Shown in pieces: positions 12,412 to 22,636 of a stretch of DNA of 64,000 bases (position 1 is the first letter of the stretch; each line of letters starts with the position of its first letter). Under the pieces are notes generated by a model. That model was given only the letters and a program-made list of their open reading frames with translations. It made no database searches and was not told where the DNA came from. The position numbers were made by a program, and so were the translations under genes. This DNA is from Cranoglanis bouderius (Eukaryota; Chordata; Actinopteri; Siluriformes; Cranoglanididae). The stretch spans positions 25,127,755 through 25,191,754 of the forward strand of contig CM042539.1 in NCBI GenBank assembly GCA_023630585.1, written 5' to 3'.

Positions 12412-15400
12412 GAGCATATTTATTTGTAAATTTTTTGTACAAGTGTTTACACAAGAAATTTATTATTAATGAACATCCCATAAAAAAATTCGGAAAAACG
12501 TTCATATCCTACTCAACTTGATAGATTTCAAATTGTATAATTTGCATGGATTACTGCACTTATCTGGATTATACTGTCAAGTTTAAATTGCTTATTTTTA
12601 CCAGCATTTAGCAGACGTCCTTATACAGAACGACTTATAAAAGTGCTTTCAAGTCACGATCAAAATCACATACTCATGCTAGTTCTCTAGGTCAGGGACT
12701 AAGAGCACCATGGAGGAATAAATTTTGTGAAACCCAGTCGTTTTATATTATTGTCGTTAATTCTAAAATATTTTTGTTGGCATAAAGTTAGTGAAAATAT
12801 CTTCCACTTTTGATTTTCAGCCTTTACCCTGATTGTTCATCTCGTGCTCTCAGCTGTCTGTGCACTTGACCTTTTTATGGAGTTTTGTAGGCGTCACTAA
12901 ATGCAAATGAGCTGTGTCGGGAACACGCTTTGCACTTTAGAGGTGATCGACATATGCACACGAGTACGAAGAAAATGAGCGTTTCCAAAACTCCTGCAGA
13001 AAATTTTAGTTTGGTTTGGCTTACACAAACATTTACACAAAACTTTACTAAAAGATTGATAAATGAGGTCCCATTTGTGATTAATACACTGCTTTTTACC
13101 ACAGCACTGTTGAAAACATGATTTTGATTGGACAGAAGGTGTTATAATAATAATAATAATAATAATAATTGTTGATAAATTTTCTATAAGATCTTCAGAT
13201 TGCTATGATGTAAGACGAGCAAAACCTAAAGTATGTGCTGTCGTTGGAAAAGAGTCATTTTCAGGGTGGTGACAGTAACTCCACTACATATCAGGCTGCA
13301 TCACACCACCCCAGGGTTGATTATTTTTTGATTATTTAAGTGTTTTCTTCAGTGGAGGTCGACTGATTGATCAGTTTTGCCTCTTAATCGGCACCTATAA
13401 CCAATTACCAGAACTATCGGTTATTGACAAAAATCTACATCGATAGATTTCTCGGTTGCGGCCATTGCGGGAGCTGCTGGGAAGGGCCAGCTGTCATTAT
13501 ACAGTACGAGAGCGGCCTCTAGAGGCGAAATAAAAACCGTCGCTGATAAATTTTGTTATTTGAAGTGTTTTTTGATTCATTTTGGATGTCTCTATTTTTT
13601 TGTGTTATTTCGAGTGTTACTTTTTGGTTCAGTTTCGATGTATATTTTTTTGTTTACTTTAATATTTATTAATAGTTAATATATTAATATTTACATTATT
13701 TCATTTTTAAAAAAGTACAATACATTTTCATGGTACAGTTCTGTACAGTACTGTTTATTTTTGTAATAAAGTTCAGCAATATTTTACTTTGAGTGTTTTC
13801 ATTCAGTATCAATTTTAAAATCTGTTGGTTGATTAATCGGATATTGGCAGGTACCGCCCGAGTTAGTTATTGGTCGACCTCTATTCTTCAGTATATATGT
13901 TCTAACGCATCCCATTCCCTATTCGCTGTCTTTAGTATGATTGCTGATCCATGATCAGCATTTTTTTTTTTATGTTCTAACAAACACACAGTAATATGCA
14001 CCCATGCATGTCATGTTCGTTTTTATCAGACTCGTGTAAGTAATCCACTGCTGAAATGTGTACGTTCAGGAGACCATCCGCACAGCGCTGGCTATGGGAG
14101 CAGACCGCGGAATTCACGTGGAGGTTTCCGGAAAGGACTACGAGTCTCTCGGCCCTCTGCAGGTGTCCAAGATCCTCGCCGCGTTGGCCAAGAAAGAGGA
14201 CGCTTCCCTCATCATCCTTGGGAAACAGGTAGCGTTTTTGAAAGGTTTTCCTGAAAATGGAGCTCACAGGGTGCTGAGAGTGTAGAGGAAGCACCAGTGG
14301 TTTCAAATTGCAGCTTTCTAGTTCTCTAAAGGTGCAAATATACTTCAATCACCATGCATACATGCACACGCAGCTGCTATGTAAGCATGTGAGCGCTTAT
14401 GTACAGGTGCATCTCAATAAATTAGAATGTCATGGAAAAGTTCATTTATTTCAGTAATTCAACTCAAATTGTGAAACTCGTGTATTAAATAAATTCAATG
14501 CACACAGACTGAAGTAGTTTAAGTCTTTGGTTCTTTTAATTGTGATGATTTTGGTTTACATTTAACAAAAACCCACCAATTCACTATCTCAACAAATTAG
14601 AATATGGTGACATGCCAATCAGCTAATCAACTCAAAACACCTGCAAAGGTTTCCTGAGCCTTCAAAATGGTCTCACAGTTTGGTTCACTAAGTAAGCCAC
14701 AAACATTCATTGCCAAAGAAGCTGCTGTTCACAGAGTGCTGTATCCAAGCATGTTAACAGAAAGTTGAGTGGAAGGAAAAAGTGTGGAAGAAAAAGATGC
14801 ACAACCAACCGAGAGAACCGCAGCCTTATGAGGATTGTCAAGCAAAATCAATTCAAGAATTTGAGTGAACTTCACAAGGAATGGACTGAGGCTGGGGTCA
14901 AGGCATCAAGAGCCACCACACACAGACGTGTCAAGGAATTTGGCTACAGTTGTCGTATTCCTCTTGTTAAGCCACTCCTGAACCACAAACAACGTCAGAG
15001 GCGTCTTACCTGGGCTAAGGAGAAGAAGAACTGGACTGTTGCCCAGTGGTCCAAAGTCCTCTTTTCAGATGAGAGCAAGTTTTGTATTTCATTTGGAAAC
15101 CAAGCTCCTAGAGTCTGGAGGAAGGGTGGAGAAGCTCATAGCCCAAGTTGCTTGAAGTCCAGTGTTAAGTTTCCACAGTCTGTGATGATTTGGGGTGCAA
15201 TGTCATCTGCTGGTGTTGGTCCATTGTGTTTTTTGAAAACCAAAGTCACTGCACCCATTTACCAAGAAATTTTGGAGCACTTCATGCTTCCTTCAGCTGA
15301 CCAGCTTTTTGAAGATGCTGATTTCATTTTCCAGCCGGATTTGGCACCTGCCCACACTGCCAAAAGCACCAAAAGTTGGTTAAATGACCATGGTGTTGGT

Positions 15401-17360
15401 GTGCTTGACTGGCCAGCAAACTCACCAGACCTGAACCCCATAGAGAATCTATGGGGTATTGTCAAGAGGAAAATGAGAAACAAGAGACCAAAAAATGCAG
15501 ATGAGCTGAAGGCCACTGTCAAAGAAACCTGGGCTTCCATACCACCTCAGCAGTGCCACAAACTGATCACCTCCATGCCATGCCGAATTGAGGCAGTAAT
15601 TAAAGCAAAAGGAGCCCCTACCAAGTATTGAGTACATGTACAGTAAATGAACATACTTTCCAGAAGGCCAACAATTCACTAAAAATGTTTTTTTTTTATT
15701 GGTCTTATGAAGAATTCTAATTTGTTGAGATAGTGAATTGGTGGGTTTTTGTTAAATGTGAGCCAAAATCATCACAGTTAAAAGAACCAAAGACTTAAAC
15801 TACTTCAGTCTGTGTGCATTGAATTTATTTAATACACGAGTTTCACAATTTCAGTTGAATTACTGAAATAAATGAACTTTTCCACGACATTCTAATTTAT
15901 TGAGATGCACCTGTATCTTATGTACATCTGCAGGATTCATCGTGGCATCCACTAGATGGCGCATGAGACCCAAAACATCTCAGACTATCTGGTTTCCGAG
16001 TTAGACTGTAGCGTTTAACGATTTCTCGCACAGCGATGTTAAACACACTGATGAGCTCCGTTTTTGTTTAGTTTAGTTTAGTTTAACACTTTCTGCTGTC
16101 GTTGTCACTGTTGTCATGAGATTATATCAATAGCCAGGATTTCAGGAAACGTTCGCTCAGTGTAGATACCTAAAAGGTGTAACTGTAAACATGAGGGTGA
16201 ATCAGATGAAAATCTTAAAAGTGCAACATAAATTAGAATTGATTTGAGTTATTATTATTATATTTATTTTTTATTTTTTGCAGTGAGTGAAACAAAGATG
16301 TAGAAAAATTATACTCCTATTTGCAATAAACAGTTTTTCTTTAACACACCTTCATAGTATAAAAAAAAAGAAAATCAATAATGAATGATCTCATTACATA
16401 CCCATAATATACGAGCTTTAGAGTAAAGCAGGTCAAAGGTTTCAGGTGTGATAAAATAAGAATAACCGTAAATGTTTTTATGACGTGTAATGTAAAAGGC
16501 TATTTTTTTTTCATTATATTATATTAAGTTCATTATATTAAGTTATTACATTTTGAGCATTTACACAGCGTTATAGCACATAATACAATTCCTGGAATTA
16601 CTAACGTATCGTATATTGCCTGGTATACGAGTTTACATAGAGTTTCATAGAGACTTTATCTTTACAGCGTGGGCAGGTTAAATGAATTCTCGCATGAGAT
16701 CATGGATGATATGTAATTAATATATTTCAAGCGCTCATGATGTCGCTTTGGTTCAGTCTAGGTTTATATGAGCTCCGTGAAGGTTAACTGAACACTGAAC
16801 ACAATTGTGTGTTTGTTGTGTAACAGGCTATTGACGACGACTGTAATCAGACGGGTCAGATGACGGCCGCTCTGTTGGACTGGCCCCAGGTGTGTATGTG
16901 CTTTTTGTTTTCTCTCTCGCGCGCGCACACACTCGCGCTCATAGAAACAATCATGTATTAGAACGAGCGATTTAATGTTAACCTGTCATTCATGTTCCAG
17001 CCATAATGGTGTAAAACTGTGCTGTTAAACGAAAATAATTCTGACCAATCAGATTTGAGCATTCATCCGTGCTGTGGTGTTAAAATATATAAAGAGTGAA
17101 ATGTGTGTGTGTGTGTGTGTACAGTATAATGTAGGCAGTTGCTAAATTTTACAGTATTTTTGAAAAGTATACAATATTATTAGGCTTTTGTATTACATGA
17201 TTACAGATTAGTAAGGCTTTTGGGATGCATTTGCTCTGAATTTTTATTTAGCTAGTGTTTAGATTACAAATAATTACAATCAATTACATTTAGGGGACAT
17301 GTATCCTTATCAGAGATGACCATACCAGAACTATAATGTATATGTAATCTAAAAAATAAA

Positions 17361-17443
<83 letters not shown>

Positions 17444-18932
17444 GTATATGGTACATCATATCATGTAGAAAATATGACACAATATAAGACCCTACAGTGT
17501 CTAGGACAGACTATATAAATGTGTAGATTTGTACAGGGGATCTGATCACTTACTATTGGAACATGCCTGAGTGAATGACAGAAGTTACAATAAGTTGACA
17601 ACTTATTTTCTCAGTAAATCTTGACCTTTAGCCATTCTGTCCAATGTTCAGTATTTGTAGAGAAATCCTTGCCTTTTGCCAAGTGTATTGTAGCTCATCC
17701 AGCAGAGGTCAGAGCAGCGCTTCACGAGCGTTTCCTCTACAAGCCGAAGATCACCAGATCACCTGTTGTTGTGTCAAAGCTGTGCAATATTTTGAGATGT
17801 AATAGCTTGCAGAGGAAATAAAGAGAAATGGCATTTGTAATCAGGATTACTGAACTGTGTGCCGTAAAGAACAGATCTGTCTCCTTTAACGCAGGGGACC
17901 TTCGCCTCCGAGGTGACGTTCGAGGGAGATAAACTGAAAGTGGTGCGAGAGATCGATGGAGGATTGGAGACGATCAAAATCAACATGCCTGCGGTGGTGA
18001 CTGCCGACCTTCGCCTCAACACACCCCGATACGCCACACTGCCTAACATCATGGTACAGGAGCTCTATTAACACTAATCACATGGAATAACACCATCCAG
18101 GTTCACCGGATTATAAGATTAACCTGGGAAATAAGACGATATGATATGAGTAACGTGATATAATAACCTCATGATGCACTTCTCTAAGTATCGTCATTAT
18201 CAGTCAGGTGTGACTGCTTTAATAATCTCTTATATAAAAAGCAATCATTTTATTTTCACGCCTTTTCTTGTAATTCTTATAAATGCTGGTGAAAAACCTC
18301 GGAACCTATAGTGGTTCTTGTTGGCGCTTTGTTAGCAAAACCTCAGCAAGATTACATATCGTGGTGCATAACGTGTATCATGTAGACAGCTTCAAGTATT
18401 GTTATTGGTCAGGAAGTAAAAAGAAATAAAGTCTCTTGACACGACATGACCTTGCCTTTCTGAAAACATGAAGTTTTTTAAAGCTGGTGGTTAAGCAAAC
18501 AGGAAGTGTGTATGTGTATATAGTTTTTTGTTGTTGTTGTTTTCATTTTAAGAACAAACCCATGAGACATAAATTGTTTATGTAATTAAAAATCCAGGGT
18601 AGGTCTTGCACTTCAGAGGAACACAGTGTCTAGAAAGTATTTTATTATTATTATTATCATTATGATTATGATTGGTTGATTGTTATTATTATTATTACAG
18701 CTTCATATCGGAATGGACCAGATTGTAAACAAAAGCCGTTTTTTTTTATGCCTTTTTATAGAAAGCCAAGAAAAAGAAGATCGCTAACGTGAAGCCAGGA
18801 GACCTGGGAGTGGACGTGAGCTCTCGGGTGGAGGTGCTGCGGGTGGACGAGCCTCCACAGAGGCTGTCTGGAATGAAAGTGGAGTCGGTGGAGGAGCTGG
18901 TGGCTAAACTGAAGGAGGCAGGAAGGATATAA
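7589..18932 (+). CDS. etfb: Electron transfer flavoprotein subunit beta
   Basis: ETFB pairs with ETFA in the mitochondrial matrix and passes electrons from acyl-CoA and other dehydrogenases to ETF-QO. Six exons: 7589-7642, 9666-9824, 14070-14228, 16827-16889, 17895-18053 and 18762-18932 (stop TAA 18930-18932). All borders are AG/GT and all introns are phase 0. The product is 254 aa against about 255 in human, and it aligns along its whole length. It includes VKRVIDYAVKIRVKPD at the N-terminus, the AMP/ETF-signature stretch AIDDDCNQTGQM, VVTADLRLN near residues 185-193, and the recognition-loop region KAKKKKI. The C-terminus is KLKEAGRI. Three exons have the same length (159 nt). The acceptor of exon 2 lies directly after a (CT)n microsatellite that serves as its pyrimidine tract. 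No break is seen and it looks fully functional. Confidence 0.97.
7643..9321. other. etfb intron 1, left part
   Basis: Holds two pieces (about 8450-8740 and 9220-9310) of the dispersed palindromic repeat family that recurs through the window. It has a GGAATAAAACA-type edge, a TGTTACTATAGAAAC core and a CAATCAGAAT-like end. An (AAT)n run lies near 8380-8405. No coding signal. Confidence 0.5.
9322..9513 (+). repeat. tRNA-derived SINE
   Basis: A near-complete SINE. The tRNA-like head has an A box (TAGCTCAGTGG) and a B box (GAGTTCAAATCC). A body ending in TTGAGCAAGGCCCTTAACCC follows, then the conserved tail TCTGGATAAGGGCGTCTGCC. It lies in etfb intron 1 about 150 bp upstream of exon 2. Not a functional tRNA: the anticodon arm and acceptor stem do not close. 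Confidence 0.8.
9642..9664 (+). repeat. (CT)n microsatellite at the exon 2 acceptor
   Basis: About ten CT units end one base short of the acceptor AG of etfb exon 2, so the repeat forms the polypyrimidine tract. Length variation here could affect splicing efficiency; that is inference. Confidence 0.8.
10741..10798. repeat. (TA)n/(ATAC)n microsatellite
   Basis: An alternating TA run immediately left of the Tc1 element at 10811. Tc1 elements insert at TA, so this was a likely landing site. Confidence 0.85.
10811..12324 (-). mobile_element. Tc1-like transposon copy A (internally deleted)
   Basis: Terminal inverted repeats begin TCTCACAAAAGTGAGTACAC on the left, with the matching inverse on the right. 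The element is flanked by TA dinucleotides (10809-10810 and 12325-12326). The same family occurs at 56034-57591. It lies in etfb intron 2, in the antisense orientation, between a (TA)n and a (GT)n microsatellite. Confidence 0.92.
11058..11956 (-). pseudogene. Tc1 transposase, broken (copy A)
   Basis: Starts at MAPHGKELSEDLKKRIVALH, the N-terminal helix-turn-helix, followed by the GRPKELS hinge. The first catalytic motif WSDETK and the HGGGSVMVWG motif are in a shifted frame (11278-11523). Compared with copy B, a large part between the second catalytic motif and the end is deleted near 11150-11170. The C-terminus ENNGGHTKY is still readable near 11060-11100. It cannot encode an active enzyme. 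Confidence 0.9.
12325..12409. repeat. (GT)n microsatellite
   Basis: About 40 GT units abut the right end of Tc1 copy A. The open frames across it in both directions are artefacts of the repeat. Confidence 0.95.
12600..12720 (-). repeat. SINE-tail fragment in reverse orientation
   Basis: The reverse complement contains ATAAGTCGTTCTGTATAAGG followed by ACGTCTGCTAAATGC, a diverged version of the tail of the SINE at 9322-9513. Only the tail region is present. Confidence 0.5.
13080..13335. repeat. Dispersed palindromic repeat copy
   Basis: A copy of the repeat family also seen near 27605, 32190, 34575, 39275, 42170, 59100 and 62220. Shared motifs are ACCACAGCACTGTTGAA, GATTGGACAGAAGGTGTT and CACACCACCCCAGGGTTGAT. 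A short (AAT)n run lies within it. Probably a non-autonomous DNA element. Confidence 0.5.
13354..13883. mobile_element. hAT-type non-autonomous element with 8-bp duplication
   Basis: Ends are inverted (TGGAGGTCGAC on the left, GTCGACCTCTA on the right). They are flanked by an exact 8-bp direct repeat TTCTTCAG (13346-13353 and 13884-13891). An 8-bp target duplication is the hAT hallmark. The inside has no transposase frame. It lies in etfb intron 2. Confidence 0.8.
14404..15913 (+). mobile_element. Tc1-like transposon with long inverted repeats
   Basis: Ends CAGGTGCATCTCAATAAATT and its inverse, flanked by TA at 14402-14403 and 15914-15915. The inverted repeats extend about 150-200 bp inward and match closely, so this is a fairly young insertion. 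It lies in etfb intron 3 in the sense direction. A short deletion derivative of the same family is at 23160-23609. Confidence 0.93.
14765..15631 (+). pseudogene. Tc1-family transposase lacking its N-terminus
   Basis: A long open frame carries the DD34E catalytic core: FSDESKF (first D), QPDLAPAHTA (second D) and SPDLNPIENLW (E), ending GAPTKY. The frame opens at TTG, not ATG; the first in-frame ATG is at 14828 (MRIVKQ). Upstream, SQSAVSKHVN-like residues can be read in frame, but the start codon and first helix of the DNA-binding domain are missing. From memory of this family, roughly 100 bp seems deleted near 14690. The catalytic part looks undamaged, but the protein probably cannot bind its ends. 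Confidence 0.85.
15914..16826. other. etfb intron 3, right part
   Basis: AT-rich sequence after the Tc1 element, with a TTTAG tandem near 16065-16085. No gene or clear repeat family is recognised. Confidence 0.4.
17362..17450. repeat. (TA)n(TG)n(TA)n microsatellite
   Basis: A compound dinucleotide repeat in etfb intron 4. A short (GT)n also lies at 17101-17121. The rest of the intron (16890-17894) shows no coding signal. Confidence 0.9.
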
Positions 18933-20400
18933 AGGCCAAGGGAGCAGGTGGAGCAGTGTGCATACTCACTGGGGTAAGAGCTACTGTTGGCAGAAATTAG
19001 CAACATTGTTCTTAATATTAATAGAAAACAAAGTGATAATCTGTGTGCACTGAAAAACTGGAATATGTGGTCAGTCAGATTTAAAAGAACATATTGTGTA
19101 TACTTTACATTAAAATATTCTTATCATATCGTGATTTCATTGCTTATACTAAACTTGATTTAAACTAGTTTCCAAGTACTAGATTAGAATTTATGTAGAG
19201 TAGAGTGAGCGTTATTAATTCGCATAGTATTAACGTAAACCAATTACATTATGAAATCTTGTGAGGGTGTAGCCACTGACGGAAATGAACAGCTACAGTA
19301 CTAAATTAACGTGCTTAAGCCCTGCGCAGTAGAATAGAGCAGCTTTAATGTCGCCGATGCAAAATGCCAGCAACCTGGGTTCGATCCTCAGCTCAGTTGA
19401 GAGCACAGATTTCGATTTTATTCTGGGCTTTGAGAATACACAATCAAATCACATTGCATGCACAAAAACAAATTGTGTTAATGTAACTCGATTCAATCAA
19501 GTAAAACCGATGTACGCATTTGAATTAAGTAAATTCGATGACTTTTTTTTTTTTTTTTTTCCAGTGTGGCCCGACCATGTGACTTTCTTTTCCAGATCTA
19601 TTTTTTTTTTTTTTGTCTCCACAAACCCTGACTCAAGCTCCATGGACGTTCAACCCTTTTACTGACTCTCTGACCAGACGGCTGTAGCAGTGTCTGCTCC
19701 CTTCTGTATCCCGACTCCATCATTATTTCTAGTCCTGGTCTCACACTGATCTTTGTAGTAATTTTTCTGCTGTTATTACATCTAGTTTTGCTACACTGTC
19801 TGGTGTAGATTAATGCTGAGAGACACTTTCTCTAACGTTTAAGAGGAAGAATGCTGATCTAGGATGGTTTTTTGCTTCCTGTTTGATCATATTAAATGAT
19901 CAGAATTCAGAGAGGTATTTCCATATTTATCTCGGACTGACTGCTGGCGTAGGAACAGTTTTTGCTTTTTATGCTGTATTCAGTATGTTTATTAGATACT
20001 TCAATTGGAAACCTTCCTAGATTAGCACTTGTACGCTACTTGATTTAAGTATACAAAACAGTTTGATGCCTGTTTTCCGTTAATTTGTCTGTCCTGCGTC
20101 CATTTCCCTTAGAAAGATGAGATGTTTATGGTACGAGGGCATGTCTATGATCCTACACTCTTTATAAATAAAGGGCATTTCTAATAAATACATACATATA
20201 CACCATATAAAAACTCTTCTGAACTGTAGACAAATCACACGAGTACCGTTTCAGCTTGAACAGTTTGTACTTCAGAGAGTGTCTCTCAGCATGGACCAGA
20301 ACGAGAGAAATGAGCTCTTTTACCACAAATGCTTCTGGTTTTGAGTTTTGATTGTACAGTATCTAACTGTGAAAATAAAAACGATCTGTCCTTTTCATGT
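18933..20400 (+). other. etfb 3' UTR with a possible 3' UTR intron
   Basis: After the stop codon a good donor (GGGGTAAGAG, GT at 18974-18975) is followed 590 bp later by a strong acceptor: 18 T residues then CCAG ending at 19564. The splice would lie 41 nt after the stop. AATAAA at 20374-20379 is a candidate polyadenylation signal; others occur near 20165-20190. The splice and the end are predictions. Confidence 0.4.
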
Positions 20401-20826
20401 GTGTTTCACGTTTCCTCTGCTCTAGGCTGTGAGTATACAAACAGTACTTTGTACCTACCTTTCTGCACTTTTTCAGTCACCGAGTAGGTTGTTTTTACGT
20501 GTGCATTACACACCGTAGTCCATCTGTTGCTTTACACAATGCTACACCCCATAGGATCAACGCTGAGTAGATATTATAGCAGTGTTGAAAATAAAATCTT
20601 TCCAATGAGAAAGACCAAAGTGTAGAAATTCAGTCTGCTATATTACTTCACTCAGTGATCTGTATATCTCCCTTGTTATATCATGCTTATTTATGGTTGT
20701 ACTTACAAGTGAGGGAGAAAATTTGAGACTCTCTGACAATGGGGCCATCAGGGGTATTTAAATGTCACACTAGCATACAAATAATACGGCAACATGAGTA
20801 AAACGTAATAGTTTAAATATATGTAT

Positions 20827-21112
20827 ACGCTCACTGTCCGCTTCAATAGGAACACATGTAACCCTGCACTTTCGTGCAATTATCCAATCAGCCAATCATT
20901 TTGCAGCAGTGCAATGCATAAACTCATGCAGATTCTGGTCAAGATCTTCAGTGAATGTTTACATCATACATCAGCATGGGGGCAAAATGTCAAGGAGTTT
21001 GATCGTGGTGTAGTTGTTGGTGCCAGACAGGCTGGTTTGAGTAATTCAGAAACAACTGATCTCATCTGATTTACACACACAACAGTCTCTAGAGTTTACA
21101 CAGAGCTGTGTG
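20827..21112 (+). repeat. Tc1-related repeat fragment (left end)
   Basis: Matches the left part of the element at 26706-27300: CTCACTGTCCGCTTCAAT, CCAATCAGCCAATCA, GTTGTTGGTGCCAGACAGGC, TTCAGAAACAACTGATCTC. Only this end is preserved. It lies downstream of etfb. Confidence 0.7.
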
Positions 21113-21118
21113 TTGGAG

Positions 21119-22075
21119 CTATGTGTTAATCCCTCCACCCTGAAGAAAAACAGCCACAAAGTATGAAGCCACCACCATGCTTCCCCGTGGGGGTGGTGTT
21201 TGGTGTTTGGTGATGTGCTGGGTTTTTTTTTTTTGTTGTTGTTTTGTGCCAAACATATCTTTTGGTATTATGGCCAAAAGTTCAACTTTGGTCTCATCAG
21301 ACCATAACACATTATTCCACATGGTTTTGGGAGATTGGATGTTTTTTTTATTTTATTTATTGTTTGTTTAAAAAAGGCCTCCGTCTTACCACCCTACCCC
21401 ATAGCCCAGAGATATGAAGAATTCAGGAGATTGTTGTCACATGTAAAGAGCAACCAGTACTTCAATTCAATTCAGTTTTATTTGTATAGCGCTTTTAACA
21501 ATGGTCATTGTCCCAAAGCAGCTTTACAGTAATGTATAAATTCAGGATATAGATTTGAAATGTATGCATTTATTCCTAATGAGCAAGCCAGAGGCCATGG
21601 TGGCAAGGAAAAACTCCCTGAGACGATATGAGGAAGAAATCTCGAGAGGAACCAGACTCAAAAGGGAACCCATCCTCATCTGGGTAATAAATCCCTTCTA
21701 TAAATGTGCTAACACTACATGGTCAAATAGTCATAGCCATCACAGCATAATTATTCATATGAATTGAGGTCCAAAGCCATTTTATTGAGGTCCAAAGCCA
21801 TCTTAACAAGCCATCTTACTTGCCAGAAATTGCTGCAATTCTTTTAATGCAGGTGTAGGCCTCCCTGACCAGTTTTCTCCTGATCTTCTCATCAATTTTA
21901 GAGGGACGTCCTGTTCTTAGTAGTGCCACTGTCATGCCATATTTTCTCCACTTGTTGATTAGTGTCTTTACAGTGTTCCATGGTATATCCAATGCCTTGG
22001 AATTTTTTGTAACCCTCTCCTGATTGAGATAATAATAATAATAATAATAATAATAATTTGTTGCTGTTGTTGTCT
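21119..22075 (-). pseudogene. Tc1 transposase fragments, interrupted
   Basis: Minus-strand remnants of a Tc1 transposase. An N-terminal piece at about 21816-22040 reads KALDIPWNTVKTLINKWRKYG then GRPSKIDEKIRRKLVRE (helix-turn-helix and hinge). A catalytic piece at about 21250-21322 reads WNNVLWSDETKVELL. Between them lies the repeat at 21465-21690. A poly-T run near 21223-21235 disrupts the catalytic piece. No terminal repeats are evident. Confidence 0.7.
21465..21690 (+). repeat. High-copy teleost dispersed repeat
   Basis: Contains TTTTATTTGTATAGCGCTTTT, CAAAGCAGCTTTACAG, CTAATGAGCAAGCCAGAGGC and GAACCAGACTCAAAAGGGAA. A second copy with the same order lies at 31565-31790. The class is not certain. 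Confidence 0.65.
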
Positions 22076-22636
22076 GTATGCAACGAAAGACAAATGAGCA
22101 CATGAAAGGGGCGAGGCTTGTAACACCTTTCTCATTCCCGCAGTGTTGATTACGATTCGTTTTTCGATTTTTTTTTCACTTAAGTGAATCGAACTAGGTT
22201 AGTTTCGATTCGTTTGATTCACTTTCACGATTTCATACTGTATACTTATCTACAGAATAACTCGTTTTAAGGACAAGAAGAGTTTGTGTGTGTGTGTCAG
22301 ATAGCGCCAAATTAATATAACAAACAGCAAACGAATACAATACAGCCAAAACGAAGTGAAAATTACGTAAAAGATCCGTTATTCGTGCTTGCGATTCGAC
22401 TCACTTTAAAAGAGTCGCTTAACGTGAACCGATACAGTAGAGAAGTCCTTATCTAGCTCACTCATCTGTCCTTGTCTGTGGAAAAACGTGAGTATTTTAA
22501 CCTGGCGGTTTTTAGTTAGACGTCGTTTCTTTAGGAGTTTTATCGTCATATAGTAGCCAAAAATTATTACCTTGGTGTACTTTGGTGAACCCTGCTGTTG
22601 TTCTTTCTTTAGTTTCATACAAATCTTCCGGCATCA

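Noticed and set aside
12090..12413. Cys/Val-rich open frame
   Set aside because: Made by the end of a Tc1 element plus a (GT)n microsatellite.
17621..17821. Small open frame in etfb intron 4
   Set aside because: No similarity, no splice-compatible phase with the flanking exons, and the human protein has no insertion here.
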